From NCBI GenBank assembly GCA_004144185.1, contig SEFP01000001.1:620001-684000 (forward strand): DNA of 64,000 nucleotides, given 5' to 3'. Of the stretch, positions 36,139-45,039 are shown in pieces (position 1 is the stretch's first letter; each line of letters begins with the position of its first letter). This stretch comes from Sphingobacteriales bacterium (lineage in GTDB: Bacteria > Bacteroidota > Bacteroidia > Chitinophagales > Chitinophagaceae). The position numbers and the translations under genes are program-made. The notes beneath the pieces were generated by a model. That model had not been told where the DNA came from and made no database searches. It worked only from the letters and a program-made list of their open reading frames with translations.

Positions 36139-37512
36139 TTAGAAAAACAACATCTGCGGCATGATGCCCAGTAAAATCACCAGGGCGCAGGTCACGCCGA
36201 GCATAAACAAATGCATTCCGGATACATCGCTTTTAAATTCCGGTTTCCCTTCTTTAAAGTACATCGCGATGATCACGCGGAAGTAGTAATACGCACTCAC
36301 CGCTGCCATCAACAGCGCAAAGATGACCAGCCACATCAGATTGCCTTGTTCTACTGCCGCACGCAGTACCCAATACTTCGCCATAAATCCACCGGTGAGC
36401 GGGATGCCCGCCAGCGAGAATAGAAAGATCGTTGCCGCAAAGGCCAGAAACGGATGCGTCTTGGCCAGTCCGTTGAAGCCATCATAGGTATAATCTTTGA
36501 GCTTGATGAGCACGGCAAACAACCCGATCGTTGCCAGTGTATACGACACCGCATACAGCAGGATACCCTGCCGGCCGATGTCGCTCACGCTCATGACGGC
36601 AAACAGCATAAAACCGGCCTGTGCAATCGACGAGTACGCCAGCATCCGCTTCACGCTCTGCTGGAACACGGCCGTCAGGTTGCCGATCAGCAGGGTGAGC
36701 GCGGTAATAAGCGACAATACCAGCACCCAGCGGGGCGACAATTGTGCAAAACTGCCCTGGAACAACCGGATAAATCCGTAAAACGCTGCGGCCTTACCCA
36801 CCGTAGCCATGTAAGCGGTAAATGGTGTCGGAGCGCCGTCGTACACATCGGGCGTCCAGATATGAAACGGAGCAGCACTGACTTTAAAGCTCATCGCTAC
36901 CAGCAACAGCAACAGCCCCGCCAGACCCATCACATTGACACCGGCTTCATTCAGAAAATTGAGCTGAAACACATTGAACGAACCCGCCGCGCCATACATC
37001 AACGTAATCCCCATCAGTAAAATACCGGTCGAGAACGAACCCATCAAAAAGTACTTCAGCGAGGCCTCCGAGCTTTTCAGGTTGCGCTTGTCGACGCCAG
37101 CCAGGATATACTGCGGAATCGACAGAATCTCGATGCCGAGAAACAGCATCAACAGGTTGTTGAAGCTCGACAGCAGGTAGGTGCCGGTCAGGATAAAAAA
37201 GATGAGCGCAAAATAATCGGCTACGTGCATGCCTACCCGGATCGTCTCCCGGCCCAGCAGCAATGCATAGACCAGCGTACAACCCGTCATCAGCATGTTG
37301 AAGATGAGTGTAGAACGTTCAAACCGGATCATATCGTTGAACAACGGGACGACAATACCGTCCGGAACGTGCACCAGATCCCAGATATTGACGCCCAGCA
37401 CGACGACCAGCAGCACCTGCGCCATCGTTACAGCTGCTTTTTTATCGCGCAGCGTAAAGCCGGCAAACATCATCAGCACACCGGAAACAATCGTTGCAAT
37501 CAGAGAATTCAT
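36139..37512 (-). CDS. nuoN: NADH-quinone oxidoreductase subunit N
   Basis: The product is 457 residues with about 14 membrane helices, one of the three antiporter-like proton-pumping subunits of complex I. Conserved segments include FILTGTYLLSSFNNLLMLFLGIEILSI-type helices, SFKVSAAPFHIWTPDVYDGAP (key Lys and His) and KRMLAYSSIAQAGFMLF. It is the last gene of the leftward nuoL-nuoM-nuoN unit and is followed by a terminator. A 111-bp spacer separates it from nuoM. Confidence 0.95.
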   Translation of the reverse strand: MNSLIATIVSGVLMMFAGFTLRDKKAAVTMAQVLLVVVLGVNIWDLVHVPDGIVVPLFNDMIRFERSTLIFNMLMTGCTLVYALLLGRETIRVGMHVADYFALIFFILTGTYLLSSFNNLLMLFLGIEILSIPQYILAGVDKRNLKSSEASLKYFLMGSFSTGILLMGITLMYGAAGSFNVFQLNFLNEAGVNVMGLAGLLLLLVAMSFKVSAAPFHIWTPDVYDGAPTPFTAYMATVGKAAAFYGFIRLFQGSFAQLSPRWVLVLSLITALTLLIGNLTAVFQQSVKRMLAYSSIAQAGFMLFAVMSVSDIGRQGILLYAVSYTLATIGLFAVLIKLKDYTYDGFNGLAKTHPFLAFAATIFLFSLAGIPLTGGFMAKYWVLRAAVEQGNLMWLVIFALLMAAVSAYYYFRVIIAMYFKEGKPEFKSDVSGMHLFMLGVTCALVILLGIMPQMLFF

Positions 37513-37623
37513 TAGAGAGACAAAAGTCTAAAGACAAAAGAGAAGCATTCAGGAATCGATTTCCGGAACTAAGATCCGGAACGCCTGCTTCGTAGGACTG
37601 AAACAGGCATCTGCATCCGGAAC

Positions 37624-39060
37624 CTATGAAATCAGCGCAGCGAGGTTGAGCAGCGGTTGCGGATAAAAACCAAAAAACAACACCAGACCAATCATCAGCG
37701 CCAGTCCGAGCCATTCGTTAAACGTCAGGTCCTGCATCGAGATTTCGCCCGGTATCGAAGCGGTCTTGGGTTCACCCCAGGCTACCTTCTGCACCATCCG
37801 CAACGTGTAGGCCGCACCAAGGATAATGCCCAGTCCGGCCAGCACCATAAACCAGACCCGATACGAAGAGGTGCTCTGAAACAGGCCATGAAACAACATA
37901 AACTCACCCGTAAAACCAGCGGTCAGCGGCAAGGCCACATTCGCAAACGACAACAGCACCAGCGCAATGGCCATTTTTGGCATCGTCGTTGCCATACCGC
38001 CCAGCTCGTTCAGGTTGCGGGTGCCGTAGCGGTTTTCGATAAAGCTGACCAACAACCACAGTCCGGTGATGATCACGCCGTGGGTAAACATCTGGATCTG
38101 CAACCCCTGCATCGAAGGAGCGGTTCCGGAAAACAACGCCGTCGCCATCAGTCCCATGTGGGCAATCGACGAGTACGCGATCAGCCGCTTCAGGTTGGTT
38201 TGCGTCAGCGCAATCACCGAGGCATAAATAATACCAATAATGCACAGCATAGTGACCGCATCGCTCCAGTACGCTACGCCCATTGGTACCGTCGGCAGCA
38301 ACCAGCGCATCGCAGCAAACAGCCCCATCTTCACCATCAGCGCGCTCAGTACAATCGTGACCGGTGTGGGCGACTGCTCATAGGTATCGGGCTGCCAGGT
38401 GTGGAACGGAAAAATAGGCATTTTGATCGCGAAGGCGATAAACAGCAACACAAACAAGCCCGACTGCTCTTTGCTGCCCAGCAAGGCACCGGCTTCGGTA
38501 ATGGCATTCCAGGAGAAGTTGCCGCCGGCTTTCTGCGATAAATAAATCAGTCCCGCCAGCATCAGCAGCGAGCCGACAAACGTATAGACAAAGAATTTGA
38601 ACGTGACGGCAATCCGCTTTTCGCCGCCCCATTGCGAACACAGGAAATACACCGGGATTAGTGCCAGTTCCCAGAACATATAAAACAGCAGCGCATCATA
38701 GGCTAAGAATACGCCCATCAGTCCGGCGGCGCTGAGCATCATCAAACCGTAAAAGGCATGCGGCCGTTCCACATCTTTATTCCATTGGGCAATAAAGACG
38801 GTGAGCATCACGATTGCGGTGAGCAGCGTCAGGATAATCGAGGTACTGTCGGCATGCAGCGCCACCGTAGCGCCCAGCATCGGAATCCAGGGTGCGGAAA
38901 AATCGATGGACTGTCCATTCCGGACAGCCAGGATCGCCCAGAGTGCGATGCCCAGCGTAGCCAGCGCACCGGCCAGCGCCATCGGTTTGGCAGCATCCTT
39001 AGAGGCAAAGCACAAGACCCCGGTGAGTAGTGGCAGTAAAATAAGTAACAGCGTAATCAT
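37624..39060 (-). CDS. nuoM: NADH-quinone oxidoreductase subunit M
   Basis: The product is 478 residues with about 14 membrane helices. FYMFWELALIPVYFLCSQWGG, FAIKMPIFPFHTWQPDTYEQSPTP (pump Lys) and KRLIAYSSIAHMGLMA are the standard NuoM motifs. It pumps protons as part of the membrane arm. It sits between nuoL (77 bp upstream) and nuoN. Only one TTCCGGAA copy falls in the gene. Confidence 0.96.
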   Translation of the reverse strand: MITLLLILLPLLTGVLCFASKDAAKPMALAGALATLGIALWAILAVRNGQSIDFSAPWIPMLGATVALHADSTSIILTLLTAIVMLTVFIAQWNKDVERPHAFYGLMMLSAAGLMGVFLAYDALLFYMFWELALIPVYFLCSQWGGEKRIAVTFKFFVYTFVGSLLMLAGLIYLSQKAGGNFSWNAITEAGALLGSKEQSGLFVLLFIAFAIKMPIFPFHTWQPDTYEQSPTPVTIVLSALMVKMGLFAAMRWLLPTVPMGVAYWSDAVTMLCIIGIIYASVIALTQTNLKRLIAYSSIAHMGLMATALFSGTAPSMQGLQIQMFTHGVIITGLWLLVSFIENRYGTRNLNELGGMATTMPKMAIALVLLSFANVALPLTAGFTGEFMLFHGLFQSTSSYRVWFMVLAGLGIILGAAYTLRMVQKVAWGEPKTASIPGEISMQDLTFNEWLGLALMIGLVLFFGFYPQPLLNLAALIS

Positions 39061-39137
39061 GAAAATCTGAAATCGTGTTCGCTAATAAGAAAGAGAGAAA
39101 GTTCCGGAAATGGCTCCGGCAGTTCGGACGAGTGGCT

Positions 39138-41009
39138 TTATTTCCAGAAGAAACCGACTGCCAGCAACAGGGTCATGCCGACGACCATTACAAAGAGATA
39201 GTACCCCACCTGGCCGTTTTGCAGCAACCGCAACCGGTCGCCGCCCCAACGGACGCCTTTGCCAACGCCGTTGACCACGCCGTCGATCCCCAGCTTTTCC
39301 ACCCCGTCATTGAAGACCCGGCTGAGCCCGTTGACCGGCTTGACCACCGCAGCATCATAGGCTTCATCTACATACCATTTGTTTTCCAAGGCTTTGTTGA
39401 TGCCGGTTGCTTCGTTGAAGGCCGGACGGCGCTGGGCCAGATAGCCCCAGACTGCAAACAGAATCGCTATGGCAGAGGAAATGCCGATGAGCATCCACTC
39501 GGTTCCGTGCGACAGTTCATGCGCTCCGGCGTTGGCCACCACCGGACTGAGGAAGCTGTGCAGGGTATGGTGCTCGGAAATCACCGGCGGCAACCCGATA
39601 TACCCACCAACCACCGCCAGCACCGCCAGGATAATCAGCGGCAGCGTCATCAGCGCCGGACTTTCGTGGAGATGATGCTCCTGCTCGTGCGTACCGCGGA
39701 ATCCACCGGTGAAGGTGAGCGTGTACAACCGCAGCGAATAAAACGCCGTCATGGCCGCGGCTACAATGCCAAGACCGTAGAAGATCGGGCTGCGACCAAA
39801 GGCAGAGGCCAGGATTTCATCTTTAGAGAAGAATCCGGAAAGACCGGGAATCCCCGCCAGTGCCAGGCAGCCAATGAGGAACGTGATATTGGTAATCGGC
39901 ATTTTCTTCGCCAGACCACCCATTTTCCGGATGTCCTGCTCGCCGCCCATCGCGTGAATCACGCTTCCGGAACCCAGAAACAACAGCGCTTTAAAGAAGG
40001 CGTGCGTCAGCACATGGAATACCGCCGTGGTATAGGCACCTACGCCCAGCGCCAGCACCATAAAGCCTAACTGCGATACCGTTGAATACGCCAGTACTTT
40101 TTTGATATCCCACTGCCGCAGGGCAATGCTTCCGGCCAGCAACGCCGTAGCCAGTCCGACAACAGCCATGATGTTCTGCGCGTCGAGCGACAGGTTGTAC
40201 AGCGCCGACGAACGGGCTACCATATAAATACCGGCCGTCACCATCGTTGCGGCGTGAATCAGCGCGGATACCGGCGTCGGTCCGGCCATGGCATCAGGCA
40301 GCCAGGTGTAGAGCGGAAGCTGGGCACTTTTACCCGTAGCACCAATAAAAAAGCAGATGGCAATGGCGAAATACACACTTTGCGGTTGCGCTTCGGCCGC
40401 CAGTTTCGGGAAGAACTCGCCATAATTCAGCGTCCCGAAATGATACAGCGTGAGCATCATCCCGACCAGAAACCCGAGGTCACCGATCCGGTTCATAACA
40501 AAGGCTTTCTTGGCAGCCTTGCCGTAGTCGCGGTTCTTAAACCAGAAGCCGATGAGCAGGTACGAGCAAAGCCCTACGCCTTCCCAGCCGATAAACATAA
40601 TGAGGTAGTTGGCGCCCAGCACCAGCAACAGCATTGAGAAGACGAACAGGTTGAGGTACGCGAAGTAGCGGACCACGCCAGGATCGTCGTGCATATAGCT
40701 GACCGAATAGATATGGATGAGCGAGCCAATCCCGGTGATAATCAGCAGGAACAGCGCCGACAGGTGATCGACCTGAAACGCAAACGGGATGTTGAGTGTA
40801 CTGGTCTGGATAAACGGATACAGCGTTACGATGCGGCTGCCACCGGCCTGTACTTCGGTGAAGATGCCGAGCGAAAGGCCGAAGGCCAGCAGGACCATCA
40901 GCGAGCCAATCCAGCCGGCCATGCCCTTGGGCACGACGCGCCAACCGAGGCCGTTGATAAGAAAGCCGAGGAGCGGCAACAGCGGAACGAGGTAAACGTA
41001 ATCGATCAT
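39138..41009 (-). CDS. nuoL: NADH-quinone oxidoreductase subunit L
   Basis: The product is 623 residues, the normal length, with about 16 membrane helices and a long lateral helix towards the C-terminus. FIGWEGVGLCSYLLIGFW, GKSAQLPLYTWLPDAMAGPTPVSALIHAATM and KKVLAYSTVSQLGFM are the NuoL signatures. It has its own -7 box at 41065, so nuoLMN form a separate unit from nuoGHIJK 2.4 kb away. Confidence 0.97.
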   Translation of the reverse strand: MIDYVYLVPLLPLLGFLINGLGWRVVPKGMAGWIGSLMVLLAFGLSLGIFTEVQAGGSRIVTLYPFIQTSTLNIPFAFQVDHLSALFLLIITGIGSLIHIYSVSYMHDDPGVVRYFAYLNLFVFSMLLLVLGANYLIMFIGWEGVGLCSYLLIGFWFKNRDYGKAAKKAFVMNRIGDLGFLVGMMLTLYHFGTLNYGEFFPKLAAEAQPQSVYFAIAICFFIGATGKSAQLPLYTWLPDAMAGPTPVSALIHAATMVTAGIYMVARSSALYNLSLDAQNIMAVVGLATALLAGSIALRQWDIKKVLAYSTVSQLGFMVLALGVGAYTTAVFHVLTHAFFKALLFLGSGSVIHAMGGEQDIRKMGGLAKKMPITNITFLIGCLALAGIPGLSGFFSKDEILASAFGRSPIFYGLGIVAAAMTAFYSLRLYTLTFTGGFRGTHEQEHHLHESPALMTLPLIILAVLAVVGGYIGLPPVISEHHTLHSFLSPVVANAGAHELSHGTEWMLIGISSAIAILFAVWGYLAQRRPAFNEATGINKALENKWYVDEAYDAAVVKPVNGLSRVFNDGVEKLGIDGVVNGVGKGVRWGGDRLRLLQNGQVGYYLFVMVVGMTLLLAVGFFWK

Positions 41010-41064
41010 TGCAGAGAAGACAAGAGACAGAATCAGCCTTTTAAGGGAAAAAGACTTTGGGTGG

Positions 41065-41072
41065 CAAAGTTA
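41065..41072 (-). promoter_or_regulatory. -7 box for nuoLMN (TAACTTTG)
   Basis: A perfect TAnnTTTG box on the minus strand lies 55 bases before the nuoL ATG. It supports independent transcription of nuoLMN. Confidence 0.55.
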
Positions 41073-41310
41073 TCCTTTTGAGTCTTTTGGGAAAGGAGTT
41101 AATTAAGAGAATGCAAAAGGATGTTCCGGAAGCCGGATCGCCCGGATTCAGCTCAAGGGTTTCTGTTCCCAAAAGCAGCGAATTACGTTTTCGGAAATGC
41201 CTCTTCTTGAGAAGCTACAGGATCCTATTACAATTCTTAAAAAGATTTTAATTCGGTAATACACGATACAGATTTTTGTAAGACTTCAAACGTTCTATAC
41301 AAAAAGCCAC
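41073..41310. other. Intergenic spacer between nuoL and the HigA-like gene
   Basis: This AT-rich stretch holds one TTCCGGAA (41123) and a near -7 box (GATTTTTG, 41271-41278) for the small gene at 41311. I see no hairpin, RNA gene or coding remnant. Confidence 0.5.
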
Positions 41311-41505
41311 ATGGAACTAAAACCTATTGCTACAAAAGCCGAATACAAGGCAGCACTGGTTTGGGTAGACGAACAATTCGATACCCAAATCCCGCCCCAT
41401 ACGCCGGCGGGAGAAAAGCTTCGGGCGGTCCTTCAACTGATTCAGCAGTATGAAGACATTCATTACCCGGTGGCGCTTCCTACCCAGACGGTGAATGCGT
41501 ATTAA
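41311..41505 (+). CDS. HTH-less HigA antitoxin-like N-terminal module
   Basis: The product is 64 residues. The chain LKPIATKAEYKAALVWVDEQF, then TPAGEKLRAVLQLIQQYED and IHYPV, follows closely the segment that precedes the helix-turn-helix in HigA-type antitoxins of the XRE family. It stops right where the HTH would begin, and no HTH remnant is found downstream in any frame. No toxin gene (HigB/RelE type) is beside it. It may be a decayed antitoxin or a small stand-alone protein. It has its own terminator. Confidence 0.65.
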   Translation: MELKPIATKAEYKAALVWVDEQFDTQIPPHTPAGEKLRAVLQLIQQYEDIHYPVALPTQTVNAY

Positions 41506-41527
41506 GGAGACCCTTACGTTCTTTAAA

Positions 41528-41562
41528 TACCAAAAGCCACCCTGCGCGGATGGCTTTTGGTA
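41528..41562. terminator. Bidirectional terminator
   Basis: A perfect 12-bp stem (41528-41539 with 41551-41562) with an 11-base loop lies between two converging genes. Confidence 0.85.
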
Positions 41563-41581
41563 GTCCTATACTCCTATCTGT

Positions 41582-42262
41582 TTAGCGGGCTACTATCCCC
41601 AGCTTTTCCAATAGCTGGGGCTGCACTCGAAGGGCCACTTTCGCCGTTTCATAAAAATCCGCCATCCATTCGGCCAGTGCATCATACGTCGCATCCCGTG
41701 CCTGAGTAGCGTTCTGGGCATCCCCCATTTCTTTCCGCTGGGTAGCACTCAACAGATTCAAATCCATAAAAGCAGCCTGCCCGGCTTGTAAATCGGCTAC
41801 GGTAACGCCTTTTTGAGCCAGCGCTGCCTGGTACGAACTGTTGGCCAGCGCATTGTTGTAGAAGGTCAGTCCCTGCGCAATATAATTCCCCTGGCTTTGC
41901 GCGCGGTCGCCCCGTAACGCCAAAGCAGCCAGCGCCTGCAGGTCATTTTTAAACGCCAGCCGGCCCAGCCGTACCGCATCCATGTAAGGGTCATGTGCTG
42001 CCTTCCATGCAGTATGGTACGCCTTCGTAGCATTGTACTGCTCGCCATACTCCTGCCGCTGCTGCTCGTGAAGCCTGCGCAGTGTCTCTACTTCCATAAG
42101 CTTTGCAGCCATATCGGCTCTGGTAATGCCACGCTTCTCCAGCAGGGGCCCAATGTCGGGCAGCTGGCCATTGGTAAGGGCAATGTGCGTTTTATAAAGG
42201 AATTCGCTTACCGTCAGATAGGCGTCCGATGCACGGTTGGTTGCAGTCGGATGGCTAGCCAT
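41582..42262 (-). CDS. Conserved-looking helical protein, unknown function
   Basis: The product is 226 residues and almost entirely alpha-helical and polar, with no signal peptide or membrane segment. Alanine- and glutamine-rich amphipathic helices suggest a helical bundle. The C-terminal LAEWMADFYETAKVAL with LLEKLGIVAR looks like the best-conserved part. I do not recognise the family. It lies in the block that separates nuoK from nuoL and shares a terminator with the HigA-like gene. Confidence 0.65.
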   Translation of the reverse strand: MASHPTATNRASDAYLTVSEFLYKTHIALTNGQLPDIGPLLEKRGITRADMAAKLMEVETLRRLHEQQRQEYGEQYNATKAYHTAWKAAHDPYMDAVRLGRLAFKNDLQALAALALRGDRAQSQGNYIAQGLTFYNNALANSSYQAALAQKGVTVADLQAGQAAFMDLNLLSATQRKEMGDAQNATQARDATYDALAEWMADFYETAKVALRVQPQLLEKLGIVAR

Positions 42263-42278
42263 TGAAACTAAGAAGTGT

Positions 42279-42608
42279 TTGAAAGAATTAAAGAATCCAC
42301 TAAAGATTCAATCGATTTTTCAAAGACGTTCGGTCTTCACACTCATTCTCACACTCAATTTTATCCGGAATGTAGCCTGGCCGACCTCTCAAAACCGGAA
42401 ACTGACGTCCATCGCATTCAAAAACGGTAGAACCGCACCCGAAAACAGGTCAACCGCTCCTGGAAACCACTTAACCGCCCTCAAAAACCGCTCAACCGAT
42501 TCCGGAAATGGCTTAACCGCACCGGGAAATCATTCAAACGCAGCTCAACAAGGCTTAACCGCAGTCAGAAACGGTTCAACCGAACTCTTTCAGGTGGCGA
42601 CTCTATAG
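42279..42608 (+). CDS. Possible small ORF with heptapeptide repeats
   Basis: An open frame without an ATG (TTG at 42279 is one possible start) runs through the 21-bp repeat array and stops at 42606. It would encode a peptide whose C-terminal half alternates STxxxNx and LTxxxNx heptads. Two units encoding TAPGNH differ at four third-codon positions and only one other, hinting that the frame is translated. No promoter or ribosome site is clear. It may equally be non-coding. Confidence 0.3.
   Translation: MKELKNPLKIQSIFQRRSVFTLILTLNFIRNVAWPTSQNRKLTSIAFKNGRTAPENRSTAPGNHLTALKNRSTDSGNGLTAPGNHSNAAQQGLTAVRNGSTELFQVATL
42429..42575 (+). repeat. Seven tandem 21-bp repeats
   Basis: Seven consecutive 21-bp units start at 42429, 42450, 42471, 42492, 42513, 42534 and 42555, with a partial eighth. 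From the second unit on the second base alternates C and T (TCAACCG then TTAACCG), giving a 42-bp higher-order period. Unit 4 contains a TTCCGGAA. The array lies in the 412-bp gap between the helical protein gene and the SDR gene. Confidence 0.85.
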
Positions 42609-42674
42609 GCGGGCCGGGTTGCTGGCATCAACCTTTTCAGAAATGGGGAATATCCCATTCCCCGCCCATCATTC

Positions 42675-43361
42675 ATGGCTTCTTATCTTATTATCGGTGC
42701 ATCTTCCGGCATCGGTCAGGCACTGGCTGCTCAACTTACCGAAGCAGGCCACACCGTCTATGGCACCTATCACAGCGGTACCATTACCAACACGGCGGTA
42801 CAGGCCCAGTCCTTCAACGTATTGCAGGACGACTGGCAGTCGCTGACCCTTCCGGAAACCCTCGACGGCCTGGCGTATTGCCCCGGCACCATCGACCTCA
42901 AGCCGTTTGGCCGGTTCACCGATGCCGATTTTACCGCTGATTACCAGCTACAGGTGCTGGGAGCCATTCAGGCCGTACGCCGGGCCTTGCCGCAGTTACG
43001 TAAGTCGGCCAATGCTTCGGTCCTGTTCTTCTCGTCGGTTGCCGCCCGCAAAGGCTATGCCTTTCACAGCCTCGTTTCGACGCATAAAGCCGCCCTCGAA
43101 GGCTTTTCCAAAGCGCTGGCTGCCGAACTGGCCCCTAAAATCCGGGTCAACTGTATTGCACCTTCCCTCACCCAGACACCGCTGGCCGGCACCTTGCTCG
43201 ATAGCGACGAGAAGCTTCAGAAACTCAGTGCCCTCAACCCGATGAAGCGTGTGGGGCAGCCGGAAGACATTGCGACCCTTGCGGCATACCTCTTATCGCC
43301 ACAGGCAAGCTGGATTACCGGTCAGGTGATCGCAGCGGATGGCGGAGCGTCTACCCTTTAA
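42675..43361 (+). CDS. SDR-family oxidoreductase with altered active site
   Basis: The product is 228 residues. The Rossmann motif GASSGIGQ binds NAD(P), and the conserved C-terminal VNCIAPSLTQTPLA and WITGQVIAADGG are present. In the catalytic region (FFSSVAARKG, then HSLVSTHKAALEGF) the Lys is kept but the YxxxK tyrosine is replaced by Val. I recall a subgroup with VAxSK at this site, so it may be a family trait rather than damage. The reaction is unknown. It lies in the block interrupting the nuo genes. Confidence 0.88.
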   Translation: MASYLIIGASSGIGQALAAQLTEAGHTVYGTYHSGTITNTAVQAQSFNVLQDDWQSLTLPETLDGLAYCPGTIDLKPFGRFTDADFTADYQLQVLGAIQAVRRALPQLRKSANASVLFFSSVAARKGYAFHSLVSTHKAALEGFSKALAAELAPKIRVNCIAPSLTQTPLAGTLLDSDEKLQKLSALNPMKRVGQPEDIATLAAYLLSPQASWITGQVIAADGGASTL

Positions 43362-43389
43362 AGGGAACAGAACCATTCCGGAACTAAGT

Positions 43390-43443
43390 CGTATTAAATG
43401 ACAGGGCAGCAGATTCAAATCTGCTGCCCTGTCATTTAATACG
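43390..43443. terminator. Bidirectional terminator with 26-bp perfect stem
   Basis: Arms 43390-43415 and 43418-43443 are perfect inverted copies with a 2-base centre. It lies between the SDR gene and nuoK, which converge. Confidence 0.88.
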
Positions 43444-43455
43444 GATTGAAGTCAG

Positions 43456-43755
43456 TTAGTGCTTCAGTCGGTTCAGGATGTTGACATCCACCGAGTGAAC
43501 TTTCCGATACATCATTACGATGATCGCCAGTCCAACCGAAACTTCGGCCGCGGCTACCACCATGCTGAAGAATACAAAGATTTGTGCGGACGGATCGTTG
43601 TGCATCTTGGAAAAGGCCACCAGCAAGAGATTGGTGGCATTCAGCATCATTTCAATACACATGAAAATGATGATGGCGTTACGCCGCATCAGCGTACCGG
43701 CAATGCCGATGCAAAACAGCACCAGACTCAGGAAAACGTAATATTCGATGGGCAT
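43456..43755 (-). CDS. nuoK: NADH-quinone oxidoreductase subunit K
   Basis: The product is 99 residues with three membrane helices, the normal size. [29 protein letters not shown] with its buried glutamate and [17 protein letters not shown] with the second glutamate are the conserved proton-path helices. It ends the nuoGHIJK run and is followed by a long hairpin. It begins 87 bp after nuoJ. Confidence 0.97.
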   Translation of the reverse strand: MPIEYYVFLSLVLFCIGIAGTLMRRNAIIIFMCIEMMLNATNLLLVAFSKMHNDPSAQIFVFFSMVVAAAEVSVGLAIIVMMYRKVHSVDVNILNRLKH

Positions 43756-43842
43756 CGTTTGCAGTGATTAATGATTGATGATGAGGCTGAAAGTAAGGTC
43801 AGTCCCTATCTGTTTCGTACGACTTTGTACCTACTACCTGCC

Positions 43843-44394
43843 TTAGTTCTGATTCGGTTGCCGCAGGGCCGCGCCGACACCACCGTCTTCCTGGGCCGGT
43901 TCACGCTTACCGATTACCACGGCACCGATCATAGCCGACAGAAACAGCACGGAAGACACTTCAAACGGCAACACAAACTTGGTAAACAGGGTTTTGCCCA
44001 GGTTTTCGATAAGGCCGATGTCAGTCGCGCCTTTTTCCAGCGGCACCGAGTACAGGCTGGTGCGCAGGGCCGCCAGAATCACCAGCAGCAGGGTTCCTCC
44101 GGAAATAGCACCGGCCACTTGGATCAGCCGGCTTTTCTGCGGTTCAGTATCGGCGTTGAGGTTCATCAACATGATCACGAACAGGAACAGGACCATGATG
44201 GCCCCGGCATACACGATGATATTCACGATGGCCAGGAACTGGGCGTTGAGCAGGATGTAATGCCCTGAGATCATAAAGAACGTCAGGATCAGGAAGATCA
44301 CGGAGGCGACCGGATTGCGGCTCAGGATGACTCCCAGTCCGCAGCCAATGGCCAGCGCCGACAACACCCAAAACAACACTTGTTGAATATCCAT
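43843..44394 (-). CDS. nuoJ: NADH-quinone oxidoreductase subunit J
   Basis: The product is 183 residues with five membrane helices. NPVASVIFLILTFFMISGHYILLNAQFLAIVNIIVYAGAIMVLFLFVIML carries the family's conserved glycine-tyrosine region around helix 3. It is part of the membrane arm near the quinone site. It lies between nuoI (105 bp upstream) and nuoK. Confidence 0.96.
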   Translation of the reverse strand: MDIQQVLFWVLSALAIGCGLGVILSRNPVASVIFLILTFFMISGHYILLNAQFLAIVNIIVYAGAIMVLFLFVIMLMNLNADTEPQKSRLIQVAGAISGGTLLLVILAALRTSLYSVPLEKGATDIGLIENLGKTLFTKFVLPFEVSSVLFLSAMIGAVVIGKREPAQEDGGVGAALRQPNQN

Positions 44395-44499
44395 GAGGAA
44401 AACTTAAAAAGAAAATCGGCTTCGAAACGGGTCTGTTCCGGAAACGTGGTGCAAAAGTGCGGCAAAAAACCGGAACCGGTTTCCGGAAACTGGTCTGCC

Positions 44500-45039
44500 T
44501 TACGGTTGCAGGGGCGTAGGATCGCCTTCGGCAGCGCGTTCCTGAGCGTCTGTTTTGGCAGGCAGCAGCAGATCGTCTTTCTTATAGATGAATGTTTCGC
44601 GGTCGTAGTTGGGCGGCGGGATGCTTTGCGTCAAATAGATCGCATCTTTCGGGCAGGCTTCTTCGCAGAATCCGCAGAAGATGCAGCGCAGCATATTGAT
44701 CTCGTACTTGGCGGCGTATTTCTCTTCACGGTACAGATGCTCTTCGCCGGGCAGCCGCTCGGCGGCTTCCATCGTAATGGCTTCTGCCGGGCAGCTCAGC
44801 GCACACAACCCACAGGCGGTGCATTTCTCGCGGCCTTCTTCGTCGCGGTTGAGGATGTGCAATCCGCGAAACACCGGCGAAAACGGCCGGGTTTCTTCCG
44901 GATAGGATACCGTTGCTTTCTTTTTAAAGATATGTCCGACCGTAGTGGCCATGCCTTTGAGCAGGCCGGGAATATACAGCGACTCGGAGAACGTCATCGG
45001 GTCGCGGTTGACCGCCTTGGATCGATTAGTGAGTTGCAT
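44500..45039 (-). CDS. nuoI: NADH-quinone oxidoreductase subunit I (2x[4Fe-4S])
   Basis: The product is 179 residues. Two ferredoxin motifs, CTACGLCALSCP and CIFCGFCEEACP, bind clusters N6a and N6b that lead electrons to the quinone site. FRGLHILNRDEEGREKC before the first motif is typical. It lies between nuoH and nuoJ. Confidence 0.97.
   Translation of the reverse strand: MQLTNRSKAVNRDPMTFSESLYIPGLLKGMATTVGHIFKKKATVSYPEETRPFSPVFRGLHILNRDEEGREKCTACGLCALSCPAEAITMEAAERLPGEEHLYREEKYAAKYEINMLRCIFCGFCEEACPKDAIYLTQSIPPPNYDRETFIYKKDDLLLPAKTDAQERAAEGDPTPLQP

Noticed and set aside
42429-42575. CRISPR array
   Set aside because: The units are contiguous 21-bp copies without unique spacers and with many internal substitutions; no cas gene is present.
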